Notes: a model not told the origin generated them from the letters alone. Positions 1 through 8,670 are shown, numbered from the stretch's first letter. The stretch is DNA of 43,707 nucleotides from Gemmatimonadota bacterium (GCA_009841475.1 VXLT01000104.1:1-43707), one strand, 5' to 3'. A program made the numbers and translations.

Positions 1-150
1 CTTCCCGTCCCTCCCGAAAAAACCAGTCCCTTCCGGCCATTCCTCCGCCCCCGGCCCCCCGCCAACGTTACCCCGTGACCACCAAAGGTCCGGCGGCGCC
101 GGCCGCAAGCGCCGTCTCCCGCCGTCCTTCCCACCGGGGGAACACCCGCC

Positions 151-955
151 ATGCCGGGAAAGCGAAAACGGCCCGAGGGTCCGCAGCACGACGCCTCGTA
201 CAAGAACTTCTTCACCCACGCCCGCACCGTGGAGGACACCCTGCACGCGGCCGCGATTGACCTCGCCCGGCACCTGGACTTCTCCACGCTGGAACGCATG
301 CCCGACAGCTTCGTCACCGAGCGCCTCGGCCAGCGGCACGCCGACATGCCCTGGCGCATCGGGACCACCGGACAGCCTGCTTGGACACCTGCCCCGCCTC
401 TGGTATCTTCTCATCGAGATCCGGGAGCGGGACCCGGACTCGCTGCCGCTGGACAACGTGCTTGCGACGATGGCGAGGTTCGAGCAAGCTCCCACAGCAG
501 AGGCGCTGGAAGAGCTGGCCGGCTCGCTGGATGACCGGCTGGAGGCCATCGGGGAGCCCGGTCTCGACGCGCCCTTCCGGACGTGGATTGAACTGGTATT
601 GACGCTGCGGCACGGTTCGAAGGGCGAGCAGCTCCGGCGGACCCTGCGAAAGGCGAGAGAGGAGAAGGGAACGATGACGTTGATCGAGCGCGCGCGGAAG
701 TGGGGTGAGGAGCGGGACCAGCTGTGGCTGCAGAGGGGCAGGCAGGAGGGCGTCGAGAGGCATCGTGAAATGGTGCACCGGCAGGTCAGCCGCAGGTTCG
801 GTGCCGCCGCCGCCGAGAAGGTCCTGCCCCTGCTCGGGCGGCTCACCGACCAGGAGGACATCGTGGCCGTCGCTGATGCCGTGATCGAATGCGCCACCGC
901 CGAGGAGTTCCTGAGGAGGGTCGACGCGCTAGGGAAACGGGCGGCGGCTGGTTGA
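151..955 (+). pseudogene. Rpn-family nuclease relic, copy 1 (frameshifted, internally deleted)
   Basis: The N-terminal part (151 to about 375) reads in one frame and has the opening of the Rpn/PF04754 family of PD-(D/E)XK recombination-promoting nucleases, including HDASYKNFF and a later RHADMPWRI. Homology then moves to the next frame at about 372-385 and continues as LGHLPRLWYLLIE, SLPLDNVLATMARFEQ and the charged C-terminal tail, ending at 955. The middle of the domain, which in this family carries the E-x-Q/K catalytic strand and about 90 residues, is missing, so both a deletion and a frameshift have occurred. I infer an inactive remnant. Its 5' leader (about 85-165) and C-terminal half are repeated at 2603-2912. 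Fairly sure of the family, very sure it is broken. Confidence 0.7.
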
Positions 956-1222
956 GGGAGGTGAGCGACTCGGGCGATCTAGTGGTTCCAGGTCTCGACG
1001 TGGAACTCTCGGCGAGCTTGCTCTACCAGCATCTCTTGGAGGGTGAGCGAAGCCCGGGCTGGATGTGGGGACCCGCGATGCGATTTCGAAGATGACCCGT
1101 CGGCCGGCGCGGGTTGCCGGGGAACTGTGGCGGGTCCAGGCTGAACATGTGCAGGTAGTATGTGTGCAGCTATTCGCGGTGGCCTCCCACCCCTTGACGC
1201 GGAGTCGGGTGGGACGCATTTG

Positions 1223-2131
1223 ATGGCCGAAGTGGAGAGACGGGAGGGCACGGAGAATCTCGCCCGCGTCCGGGGCAGCCGTACCGCCGAGATGGTGGCG
1301 GCGACGCGGGCGGGACACTACGCCCGGGCGGAACGGCCCCTGATCGTCGAAGATCCTTACGCGATCCATCTCGTCGGCGAGCGCTGGCAGCGGGTGATCG
1401 GCTCGAGCTGGCGCCACTGGCTGATCACCCGGGTGCTGCTGCGGAAAGTCATCCCGACCACCACCTTCGTGCTCATCCGGGCGCGCTTCACCGACGACCG
1501 GATCCTGGCCGCGGCGGATCGGGGAATTCGGCAACTCGTTATTCTGGGAGCCGGTTTCGACACCTTCGCGCTCCGTTACCCGGATCTCGGAATCCAAGTG
1601 TTCGAGGTGGATCTTGCCGCCAGCGCCGCTCTGAAACAGGAACGGTTGGCGGCCGCCGACATCCCGGTGCCGGAGCATCTGCACTTCGTGAACGTGGACT
1701 TTGAACGCGACAGCCTCGGGGAGCGGCTGACGGTCGCGGGGTTCGATCCCGGCGAACCTGCCTTCTTCAGCTGGATGGGAGTGACCTTCTACTTGGCGCG
1801 CGAGGCCGTGACCGGCACTCTGCTCGGGGTCGGCGGCATCGCCGCCCGGGGATCGGAACTGGCGTTCGACTACATGAACTCCCGGGAATGCGTTCCCGAG
1901 AGCGAACTGGCGCTCTTCGACAGCCTGCTCGGCCTCGTCAAGAGCCACGGGGAGCCGATGATTACCCACTTCGATCCGACGGCGGTGGTCGAACAGCTGG
2001 GACTCGCGGCCGACTGGGAAGTGCTCGAGCACGACTTCCCCGCCGACAACCCCAAGCGTTACCTGGGAGCGCGCACCGACGTGCCCCAGGTGGCTCCCCT
2101 CTTCCGCCTGCTCCACCTGCGCCGCCGGTAA
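1223..2131 (+). CDS. SAM-dependent methyltransferase, TIGR00027/LCMT-like
   Basis: The product is about 302 residues from the ATG at 1223. It begins with the family hallmark RGSRTAEMVAATRA and has a glycine-rich SAM site, VILGAGFDTFALRYP, followed by an acidic strand, FEVDLAA. These are typical of the TIGR00027 class I methyltransferases related to leucine carboxyl methyltransferases (Ppm1 group). The substrate is unknown for most members; polyketide tailoring and small-molecule O-methylation have been proposed in the family. An upstream in-frame ATG at 1160 exists, but its added residues look non-coding. The gene lies between the two Rpn relics with no operon partner. The 956-1222 stretch before it contains no gene I can support. 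Confidence 0.85.
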   Translation: MAEVERREGTENLARVRGSRTAEMVAATRAGHYARAERPLIVEDPYAIHLVGERWQRVIGSSWRHWLITRVLLRKVIPTTTFVLIRARFTDDRILAAADRGIRQLVILGAGFDTFALRYPDLGIQVFEVDLAASAALKQERLAAADIPVPEHLHFVNVDFERDSLGERLTVAGFDPGEPAFFSWMGVTFYLAREAVTGTLLGVGGIAARGSELAFDYMNSRECVPESELALFDSLLGLVKSHGEPMITHFDPTAVVEQLGLAADWEVLEHDFPADNPKRYLGARTDVPQVAPLFRLLHLRRR

Positions 2132-2196
2132 GCGCACCAGGCCTGCCGTGCGCCAACCGCGCGCGCCAACCGCGAGCGAGCCTGCTGGGCAGGATT

Positions 2197-2496
2197 TCAA
2201 GCACCGCGTGTCATGCGGGCGGGAGCTGACAGGCGCGGGCTGGTTCCGGAGCGGGGACTCAGAGAGGCTCCGGCTATACTGCCCCCGATTTCTCTGGACA
2301 GTAGTTTAGCAACCCTTCCGGGGTCCAGGTCCGTGATTTCCCGGAGTGGGTCTCCGGCGGCGATGGACGCCAACACCTCGATCCCCTCAAGCGCGTTGCT
2401 CTTCCCCGAGCCGTTGGGACCGACCAGGATGGTGAGCGGACGAATAAGTCGAATCCGTGCGCGCCGGAAGCTCTTGAAGTCGATGAAATGATGCAT
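2197..2496 (-). pseudogene. Truncated AAA-family ATPase (N-terminal fragment)
   Basis: The first 60 or so residues match the start of AAA_21/RecF-SMC-like ATPases. There is an N-terminal strand (FIDFKSFRRARIRL), then the Walker A motif LVGPNGSGKSN, then a helix leading into DPLREITDLDPG. The reading frame closes at 99 residues, whereas relatives usually exceed 350 residues and carry the ABC-type signature, Walker B and often a Toprim nuclease domain. None of those are present downstream. I infer a decayed fragment of an OLD-like or RloC-like accessory ATPase, consistent with the nearby defence-type genes. The last 25 or so residues probably do not belong to the family. Confidence 0.6.
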
Positions 2497-2602
2497 TTGG
2501 CGAGGACTCCGAGGAGGCGATCAGAGGCCGGGGTCGACCGCCTCTTCCAGACAATCTAATGATGGCGGTTCGTCTGGACCCATCACGGTGACAATTCCGG
2601 GC

Positions 2603-2912
2603 GTCGCCCCCTCCGGCGGGCCCGGCCTCCGAAGCAGTCTCCGCCGTCCTCCCACCGGGATGGCGCCCGCCATGCCCGGAAACAACTGCTTGGACACCTG
2701 CCCCGCCTCTCGTATCTTCCCACCGAGACCCGGGTGCAGGACCCGGCCTCACTGCCGCCGGACCACGTGCTGGACACTGCGAAATAGCAAGATGGGAGAA
2801 GGGAACGATGACGTTGATCGAGCGCGCGCGGGTCGGTGCCGCCGCCGCCGAGAAGCTCCTGCCCCTGCTCGGGCGGCTCACCGACCAGGCGCAGCCCCTG
2901 CAATACGGCCGG
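2603..2912 (+). pseudogene. Rpn-family relic, copy 2 (severely deleted)
   Basis: This stretch aligns by eye at the nucleotide level with copy 1 in three blocks. The 5' leader and start codon region lie at about 2603-2685, the LGHLPRL... block at about 2686-2780, and the TLIERAR plus AAAEKLLPLLGRLTD blocks at about 2795-2890. Everything between the blocks is deleted, and the frames are broken by stops, for example after CWTLRNSK. The copy ends just before the DNA methyltransferase start at 2920. It carries no intact protein. It is direct in orientation to copy 1, so the pair brackets 956-2600. Confidence 0.65.
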
Positions 2913-2919
2913 TGACCGG

Positions 2920-3804
2920 ATGAGTGTCCCGTCTTCCGGCGGGCGTATCATTCTTTCGGACAACCTCCCGGTTCTTCGGGAAATGAATGCCGGGAGCATC
3001 GGGCTGATCTACGTCGATCCCCCGTTCAACACCGGCAGGATCCAGAGTCGTACCCGCATCCGGGTCGAGCGCGACGAGGACGGGGACCGCACGGGCTTCC
3101 AGGGAAGTCGCTACCGCACTGAAGTCGTCGGGCGGAGCGGCTACGATGACCGCCATGACGACTACATCGGCTTCCTGGAGCCCCGCCTCAGGGAGGCCTA
3201 CCGGATTTTGAAGCCGACCGGTTCCTTTTTCCTCCACATCGACTACCGTGAAGCCCACTACTGCAAGGTCCTTCTGGACGAGATCTTCGGCCGCGCGTCG
3301 TTCATGAACGAGATCATCTGGGCCTACGACTACGGTGCCCGCTCGAAGCGGAAGTGGCCCGCCAAGCACGACACGATCTTCTGGTACGCGAAGGACCCCG
3401 CCGCGTACACCTTCAACTTCGACGAGATGGACCGGATTCCCTACATGGCTCCCGGGCTGGTCGGCAAGGAGAAGGCCGCCCGGGGCAAGACTCCCACCGA
3501 TGTGTGGTGGCACACCATCGTGAGCCCGACCGGGCGAGAGAAGACCGGATACCCCACCCAGAAGCCCCTGGGAATCCTGGAGCGCATCGTCAAGGTCCAC
3601 TCCAGGCCCGGCGACACCGTATTGGACTTCTTCGCCGGGAGCGGAACGGCGGGCGAGGCGGCGGCACGCCACGGCAGGGGCTACATACTGGTGGACTCGA
3701 ATCCCGAGGCGGTGCGCGTCATGGCCGAACGCCTGGCCGACTGCAATGCGGAGACCATCGGGTTTGACCGGCCACGCCCCGCACCCGCTCGGCAGAATCC
3801 ATGA
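2920..3804 (+). CDS. Orphan DNA adenine/cytosine-N methyltransferase (beta class)
   Basis: The product is 294 residues from the ATG at 2920. Motif IV DPPF (residues 33-36) comes before motif I FAGSGT (about 239-243), the order of beta-class N6-adenine or N4-cytosine methyltransferases (PF01555). Between them lie LKPTGSFFLHID, a small target-recognition segment and the YPTQKP element typical of motif X. The protein transfers a methyl group from SAM to an exocyclic amino group in DNA; the recognition sequence cannot be read from the protein. No restriction endonuclease gene adjoins it, so it looks like an orphan or the survivor of a lost restriction-modification system. It starts 30 bases after Rpn relic 2 and is convergent with the cas operon. 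Confidence 0.88.
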   Translation: MSVPSSGGRIILSDNLPVLREMNAGSIGLIYVDPPFNTGRIQSRTRIRVERDEDGDRTGFQGSRYRTEVVGRSGYDDRHDDYIGFLEPRLREAYRILKPTGSFFLHIDYREAHYCKVLLDEIFGRASFMNEIIWAYDYGARSKRKWPAKHDTIFWYAKDPAAYTFNFDEMDRIPYMAPGLVGKEKAARGKTPTDVWWHTIVSPTGREKTGYPTQKPLGILERIVKVHSRPGDTVLDFFAGSGTAGEAAARHGRGYILVDSNPEAVRVMAERLADCNAETIGFDRPRPAPARQNP

Positions 3805-3835
3805 TCGCGAGGTTCGAGGCGGGAGAGCCCCGGCC

Positions 3836-3943
3836 GCCGAACGAAGGCCGGAGCGTTCCCACCCCGGCGACAAGTGAGACGGCAGCCTGCGCGAGGCTGT
3901 TGATGTCCGCTCAACGAAGGCCGGGCCAGGAGCCCGGCGACAC
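3836..3943 (-). CRISPR. Candidate two-repeat CRISPR remnant
   Basis: Two related units lie head to tail, 3909-3943 and 3836-3873, separated by a unique 35-base segment (3874-3908). Read on the minus strand, both begin TGTCGCCGGG and carry CCGGCCTTCGTT near the 3' end. The unit nearer the cas genes forms a perfect 7-bp stem (GCCGGGC/GCCCGGC). The period is about 73 bases, right for repeats and spacers of 35-37 each, and the 3' ending TTCGTTGAGC resembles the ATTGAA(G/C)-type ends of many CRISPR repeats. It begins 12 bases past the last cas gene and in the same orientation. Against it: the two units differ in the loop and in length by 3 bases, and there are only two. A duplicated hairpin or terminator is the alternative. 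Confidence 0.35.
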
Positions 3944-3954
3944 CAGCCACTGAG

Positions 3955-4872
3955 TCAGAGCCGCTCCGAGCCGAACCCCCTTGTCGGATCCGCCGTCGCT
4001 CTCGGCCGGTACCGGAGGGTGCGCCAGGCGGAGTGAATGCCAAGGAGCGCCCAGTTGCTTCGGTTGGGGCTCCACAGGTCGAGGAGGGCATCGATCGCGG
4101 CCGCGTCGAGGGATGCGCGCCATGCCGGCCAGCTGAAGCACAGCTCCCTGCGGTCGTTCTCTCGACTCCAGCCGCGCTGGAGCGCGGAAGATTGTACGGC
4201 CCCGCGCAACCGCGCATCCGTGCCCGTCCCGCGCAACGGGAACAGCGCCAGTCCGAAGAACGCCAGAACCTCGACCACCGGCTCGACCCGCTTGACCGTC
4301 TCGTCGGCCTGCGACGCCAGCCTCGTGATGTCGAAGCCGAGTCCGCTTCCCTGCACTCTGCGCGCGGTGCCCTGCAGCGACCGGTCCAGTCGTCGCGGCG
4401 ACGGGCCGGGCCAGCCGGCGGATCTACGGACCTGCCGATGGACTCTGAGCAGCCGGTCATGCAGCCACCGGATCGACCCCGGGCCCGCCGGGTCGAACGG
4501 GGCGTGCGCGACCTGTCCGTCCGCGGCGACGTGGAGGTCGGTCATGGTCGAGGACAGAGTCCACGACGCGGGGTGGGCGCGGGCCACCCGCACCCGCGCG
4601 GAGAAGGATTCGACGCTCACCTTGCGCTCCATGCGCGGCGTCTGCGCCCACTCTTCCGCTACCGGCAACTCGCCGAGCGCGGCGCGCGTGGGCCAGGCGG
4701 CCGCCAGCAGCTCCACCGGGTCGCCGTCCGTCGACGACAGAGCAGCCCGCGGAGTGCGGTCCTCCGTCCAGCCGAGGCGAATACCCGGGCACAACACCGT
4801 CGCGCCGATGCCGGCCAGCCACCCGTTCACCCAGGAACCCGGCAGGCCCCGGCAGATCACCTGCCCTCTCAT
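3955..4872 (-). CDS. Type I-G CRISPR protein, Cas8-position/Cas3-extension-like
   Basis: This 305-residue protein is the last gene of the cas operon; its ATG overlaps the cas3 stop by 4 bases (ATGA). Its N-terminus (VNGWLAGIGATVLCPGIRL) resembles, from memory, the small proteins encoded right after cas3 in type I-G (former I-U) loci, described as Csb3 or Cas3-extension proteins. It ends with a Trp/Arg-rich segment (LLGIHSAWRTLRYRP). It is far shorter than Csx17, the roughly 700-residue proposed large subunit of these systems. I infer a role in the effector complex or with Cas3; no catalytic motif is visible. Position and coupling make the cas assignment strong, the exact family less so. Confidence 0.65.
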   Translation of the reverse strand: MRGQVICRGLPGSWVNGWLAGIGATVLCPGIRLGWTEDRTPRAALSSTDGDPVELLAAAWPTRAALGELPVAEEWAQTPRMERKVSVESFSARVRVARAHPASWTLSSTMTDLHVAADGQVAHAPFDPAGPGSIRWLHDRLLRVHRQVRRSAGWPGPSPRRLDRSLQGTARRVQGSGLGFDITRLASQADETVKRVEPVVEVLAFFGLALFPLRGTGTDARLRGAVQSSALQRGWSRENDRRELCFSWPAWRASLDAAAIDALLDLWSPNRSNWALLGIHSAWRTLRYRPRATADPTRGFGSERL

Positions 4873-7259
4873 CGATTGCCCGTCCCGGACACGCGCGTTT
4901 CATCGGACACGCCGCGGTTCGCCTGTCTTACGATCGTTTCCAGCAACGCCAGGCCCCATGGACCGAACGTGTCGTTGAGGCGCCGAAACCGAGCGGGCTG
5001 CCCCCAATCGGTTTCCGAAAGGTTGGCGGGGCATCGAACGGTCGTCCCCCGCACCGTTGCCGACACTTCCTCGGTCGTGTCGTCCGGCACCGGCGTCACC
5101 AACGGCCGCCCGCTTCCGTGATGACTGGCGACGAGGTGGACGAGAAGGTCGGCCAGGTCCGAGTCCGGGCGGTCCGGACCCATCGACAGCCACTTCTGCA
5201 ACAGGCGGGCCGACAGCTGTTCGTGCCTCCCTCCCCGGGGCCATCCCGCCGGCCGACGGCGGAAACGCCGGTCGGCCTTGCCAAGATCGTGCCACTGCCC
5301 GGCGAGATCGACGGCCCGGATCAGGGCAGGCGCCAACCCGAGACGCTCGGCGATCAGGCGGGCCCGGGCCCCGACGGCACGGCCGTGGAGTTCGAGGTCG
5401 GCGGCCGGGACGGGCGCGGTGCCGGGGGTCGGGACGGACATGTCGGCCACGGGGGCGGTTGAGTCCGGGTTCCAGCCGAAGTCGTCCAGCAATCCGCGGT
5501 CCGATGGGAGCACCAGCGTATCGTCCGGACGAATTTCGCGTGCCGTGATGACCTCGACCGTGAGCCCGTCCGGGCCGAGGCGCCGCAGATCGTCGTGCGC
5601 GATCAGGGCCCGCCGCACGTGGCGAATCGGACAGCGAACGGCTTCACCATCGCGGGGTCGCGGCCGGATCCTGCGCCCGTGGTCCGGGACGTTCGCACGC
5701 CAGAACAGGCAGACCGAAAGTTCCGCATCGGGGATGCCCGCGAAGTACGGAGTGACCGGCGCAGCGTCCCGGGGCGGCGTTGTCGTCTTCGTCCACTCCC
5801 ACAGGAGGCCGTTCATGACTTCCGGGACCCGGCCGGGCTCGTCGTCCGGCTCGCCGAGCGCCTCCGCCAGGTGTCGCGGGGACACCGACAACGGACCCCC
5901 GGCCCGTTTTACGGCCTTCTGGAGCCGCCTCAGCACCGCTTCCGGTTCTCCACCGCCCGGAGGGCGCCCACCGGCTCGCCCGGACGCGTGTACATACACC
6001 GCACGGGAGCTGGAAGAGCGTCCGAGCCGGTTCAGGCGGCCGAGGCGTTGCGTCAACGCACGGACTCCGCACGCCTCCGACACCAGGAATTGGGCATCGA
6101 GGTCGGCGTCGGCCTCCAGGGCCGGCGTGGCCACCACGACCAGATGGCGGTCGCGGCGCAACGGCGGGCCGGGAGACGCCGGCATCCCGTGGACCGGATC
6201 GAGAATGCGCGCCCGGATCCGTTCCGCCTCCCGTTCGCGTGTCCGTCCGGCGGCGAGAAGGATGTCCGCGTCGTCCGCGAGCGGCGACGACGAGAGCCGG
6301 CCGAACACGGCCCTCGCAACGGTCAGCGTGTTGGCGACTACGAGGCAGCAGGCCGGATCATGCGCCCCGGCCAGGAGCGACTTCACCCACTTCGCGATCG
6401 CCTTGTCGGCGTCACCGCGCTCGACCCTGGCGTCGATCCACTTTGGCGCGTCGAGACGCTCCCGCACGATCGGGTTTGCACGATCTTCGGCGTCGAGCCC
6501 GAACCGGTCGAATGCCGAGGCGCTCCCCGTTGCGGTCAGCGAAACCACCTGCGGCAGCGAGCGGGCGCCGCCGAGAATCCGCCGGGCCTTCCGGGTACAG
6601 TCTGCAAGATCCCGCACCAGCCGAAGCAGGTTCCTGGCGAATGGACTCTCGTCAATCAGCACCAGGCTGTCGGTGCCCGCGTGCGCCGCATCGACCGGGT
6701 ACATGAAACGATTGCTTCCCTGGCCCCGGAACAGCAGGCGCGAGCCGAACAGCCGCACCGTGGAGAGCATGATGGCGGGCCTGGACGGGTCGGTGGGCAC
6801 GCGCGCCCCGACTCCCCCGCGATGCCGGACCACCTCCAGCGGATCTGCCTCGGCATTCGATCCCAATGAGCGCAGCCGGTCCGCAACGGCCCGGACGATC
6901 GCCGCGGCATCACCGGTGATCCCGGCGGCCGCGGGATTGCGAAGCGCCCCGCTGACCGCCCGGGCACGTTCCCCGGTCGAGTCGGCCAGCACGGGACGAT
7001 GCGCAAGCCACCAGATTCGGGTCGGCGCCGACCGGGCCGATGGCGGGCGGTCCGCCTGCGACGCCAGCCACCAGACCGCGATGTCGAGGCATGCGGTCTT
7101 GCCGAGCCCGGTCGGGATCTCGACCTCGATCGGCCACGCCCCGGTTTCCGCGACCTGTTTCGCCAGGCGCGTCTGCCAGGGCAGTGGCAGCCGGTCGTGG
7201 ATGGCTTCGTAGAACGCCGCGAATCCCGGCATTCGGCCGAGCCGCCCTTCAGACGGCAT
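4869..7259 (-). CDS. cas3: Type I-G Cas3 helicase-nuclease with C-terminal HD domain
   Basis: The product is 796 residues. The superfamily 2 helicase part has Walker A PTGLGKT (49-55), a Walker B position reading DESP (203-206) where DEAH-type sequences are usual, motif III TATGS (242-246) and motif VI QRLGRLNRLG (404-413). The HD nuclease domain is at the C-terminus: H625, HD 657-658 in WHDLGK, H679 and HH 713-714, the layout known for type I-G rather than the N-terminal HD of most Cas3 proteins. It would unwind and degrade target DNA recruited by Cascade. The ATG at 7259 has GGAAG upstream and overlaps csb2 by 11 bases. It is not obviously damaged. Confidence 0.9.
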   Translation of the reverse strand: MPSEGRLGRMPGFAAFYEAIHDRLPLPWQTRLAKQVAETGAWPIEVEIPTGLGKTACLDIAVWWLASQADRPPSARSAPTRIWWLAHRPVLADSTGERARAVSGALRNPAAAGITGDAAAIVRAVADRLRSLGSNAEADPLEVVRHRGGVGARVPTDPSRPAIMLSTVRLFGSRLLFRGQGSNRFMYPVDAAHAGTDSLVLIDESPFARNLLRLVRDLADCTRKARRILGGARSLPQVVSLTATGSASAFDRFGLDAEDRANPIVRERLDAPKWIDARVERGDADKAIAKWVKSLLAGAHDPACCLVVANTLTVARAVFGRLSSSPLADDADILLAAGRTREREAERIRARILDPVHGMPASPGPPLRRDRHLVVVATPALEADADLDAQFLVSEACGVRALTQRLGRLNRLGRSSSSRAVYVHASGRAGGRPPGGGEPEAVLRRLQKAVKRAGGPLSVSPRHLAEALGEPDDEPGRVPEVMNGLLWEWTKTTTPPRDAAPVTPYFAGIPDAELSVCLFWRANVPDHGRRIRPRPRDGEAVRCPIRHVRRALIAHDDLRRLGPDGLTVEVITAREIRPDDTLVLPSDRGLLDDFGWNPDSTAPVADMSVPTPGTAPVPAADLELHGRAVGARARLIAERLGLAPALIRAVDLAGQWHDLGKADRRFRRRPAGWPRGGRHEQLSARLLQKWLSMGPDRPDSDLADLLVHLVASHHGSGRPLVTPVPDDTTEEVSATVRGTTVRCPANLSETDWGQPARFRRLNDTFGPWGLALLETIVRQANRGVSDETRVSGTGNR

Positions 7260-8670
7260 TCACTTCCGCATCGCCGGCAACGTCCACGCAGAGTCCGAGG
7301 CCGCGTTGCCGGGCGGAGCCCAGAACCACGGGTCCGGTCACGGGAACATCGAACCAGACCATGAGGTGGGAATACGGCCGCCCGCCCCGCCCGGGCCGGT
7401 TCACTTCGACCGGCGCCAGGTCCACACCCCCGGGAACGAAGGGAGCTCGCGCGGACCGGAACGCGCCGGGGGCGGGGAGTCCGGCGTGACGGCACCACCG
7501 GGCAACCTCCTGCAGGTCGACCGGAACCCTCCGCTCGTGGACTACCGGGAACGCGGAGGTCCAGCAGCGTGCGGTTCGGGTCCATCGCTGCGGCGTCGCG
7601 GCACCGGTGCCGGTCTCATCGGCGGGGAGCACGGAAACGTCGATTCCGTGTCCGTGAAGCCGTCTTACGGAAAACGCAGCCTCTCGAATGCGGGCCCTTT
7701 CAGGCGCATCGCTCCCCGGTGGCAGCCAGAGCGCCAGTCCGTGGATGTGCCCGTGCGACCGGGAATCCCCGACATCGGGCAGTGCCAGATAGCGCGCGAG
7801 ATCGAAGCCCTTGCGCCGGAACCCGTGTCCGTGCAGGACGGGCGGCGGCTCGCCGTGAATCGCCTGGAATCGGCTGAGTACGGCGTCCTTGAACACGGCC
7901 GTAACTCTGGACACGCGGCGCCCGGCCACGGCCCGGCCAAGACGCAGCCAGGCCACGACACCCCCGCGATCAACGGCCGGCCGGCCCGCCGGCGAACGGT
8001 AGCCGACCCGGTGGCGCAGGGCCGGGAACTGGGATCGGCCGACACCGGGCCCGTGCGTGCTCCAGGCATCGAACATCTGGTCCAGCAGCTCCAGGTCACC
8101 TTCCCGGGGAACACTGATGGCCAGATCACCGGCGGGATCGGGCTGGTAGACGCCCGCGGGGGAGGTTTCCACATCCGGCATGCTGTCGCTGATTCTGACC
8201 CGCACCGGCGTGTCCGCCGCACCCAGGTACCCGACCCGGGCCGCACGCCGCCGGAGGGCGTCGAATACTGCGGGCGGCACCTCGGTATCCCAGCGATAGA
8301 CGACGTGTGGATGTCGCGGCGTGACCCTGTAGCCCGGACGGATTCTCGTTCCCGTGCGGCCGACGTACTCCATGTGGGCGGACTTGCGGGGGCTCCTGGG
8401 GGAGACGACCACATAGCGCGGCTCCAGGGGCTGGTGGCGGGGATCGGCGTCCGCATGAATGACCGGGGGCGGCAGGCGCACGAACCAGTGGAGTTCGGAC
8501 CCGTCGGTCACCCGGCAGCGCCGGCCCGTGCCGTCCGCGGCCACCAGGGCCGCGAACAGCCTTGATGGAGATGGCGGCCACTCGCCCCTGCTCAGTCCGC
8601 CGGTGTTCGCCGTGCCGTCCGGATCTCCGCGAAAGGTCCCGTGCAGGAGTTCGACGGAGACCACCAGCAT
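7249..8670 (-). CDS. csb2: Type I-G CRISPR protein Csb2 (Cas5-Cas6 fusion)
   Basis: The product is 473 residues. It opens MLVVSVELLHGTF with GEWPPSPSRLFAALVAA, the typical start of Csb2 (GSU0054 family), regarded as a fusion of a Cas5-like and a Cas6-like RAMP. Near the C-terminus it has a glycine-rich loop, GPVVLGSARQRGLGL, as in Cas6 RNA-binding folds, preceded by PYSHLMVWF. It probably binds and cleaves the CRISPR transcript and caps the crRNA. The open frame extends upstream to 8868, but that part overlaps csb1. The ATG at 8670 shares one base with the csb1 stop (TGATG), so I chose it. The histidines at HGHIHGL and PYSHL are candidate catalytic residues. Confidence 0.88.
   Translation of the reverse strand: MLVVSVELLHGTFRGDPDGTANTGGLSRGEWPPSPSRLFAALVAADGTGRRCRVTDGSELHWFVRLPPPVIHADADPRHQPLEPRYVVVSPRSPRKSAHMEYVGRTGTRIRPGYRVTPRHPHVVYRWDTEVPPAVFDALRRRAARVGYLGAADTPVRVRISDSMPDVETSPAGVYQPDPAGDLAISVPREGDLELLDQMFDAWSTHGPGVGRSQFPALRHRVGYRSPAGRPAVDRGGVVAWLRLGRAVAGRRVSRVTAVFKDAVLSRFQAIHGEPPPVLHGHGFRRKGFDLARYLALPDVGDSRSHGHIHGLALWLPPGSDAPERARIREAAFSVRRLHGHGIDVSVLPADETGTGAATPQRWTRTARCWTSAFPVVHERRVPVDLQEVARWCRHAGLPAPGAFRSARAPFVPGGVDLAPVEVNRPGRGGRPYSHLMVWFDVPVTGPVVLGSARQRGLGLCVDVAGDAEVNAV

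Noticed and set aside
929-2200. Minus-strand open frame of 423 residues
   Set aside because: It lies antisense to the clear methyltransferase at 1223-2131, and its translation has no recognisable domain.
3806-3838. A third CRISPR-like unit ahead of the two candidates
   Set aside because: The similarity (GAGGCGGGAGAGCCCCGG) is weak and the spacing (about 27 bases) is wrong for the period.
3919-3937. 7-bp GC-rich hairpin as a terminator between the methyltransferase and the cas operon
   Set aside because: No T-run follows on either strand; kept as part of the CRISPR-remnant candidate instead.
5278-7212. Plus-strand open frame of 644 residues
   Set aside because: Antisense shadow of cas3; Arg/Ser-rich translation typical of GC-rich shadow frames.
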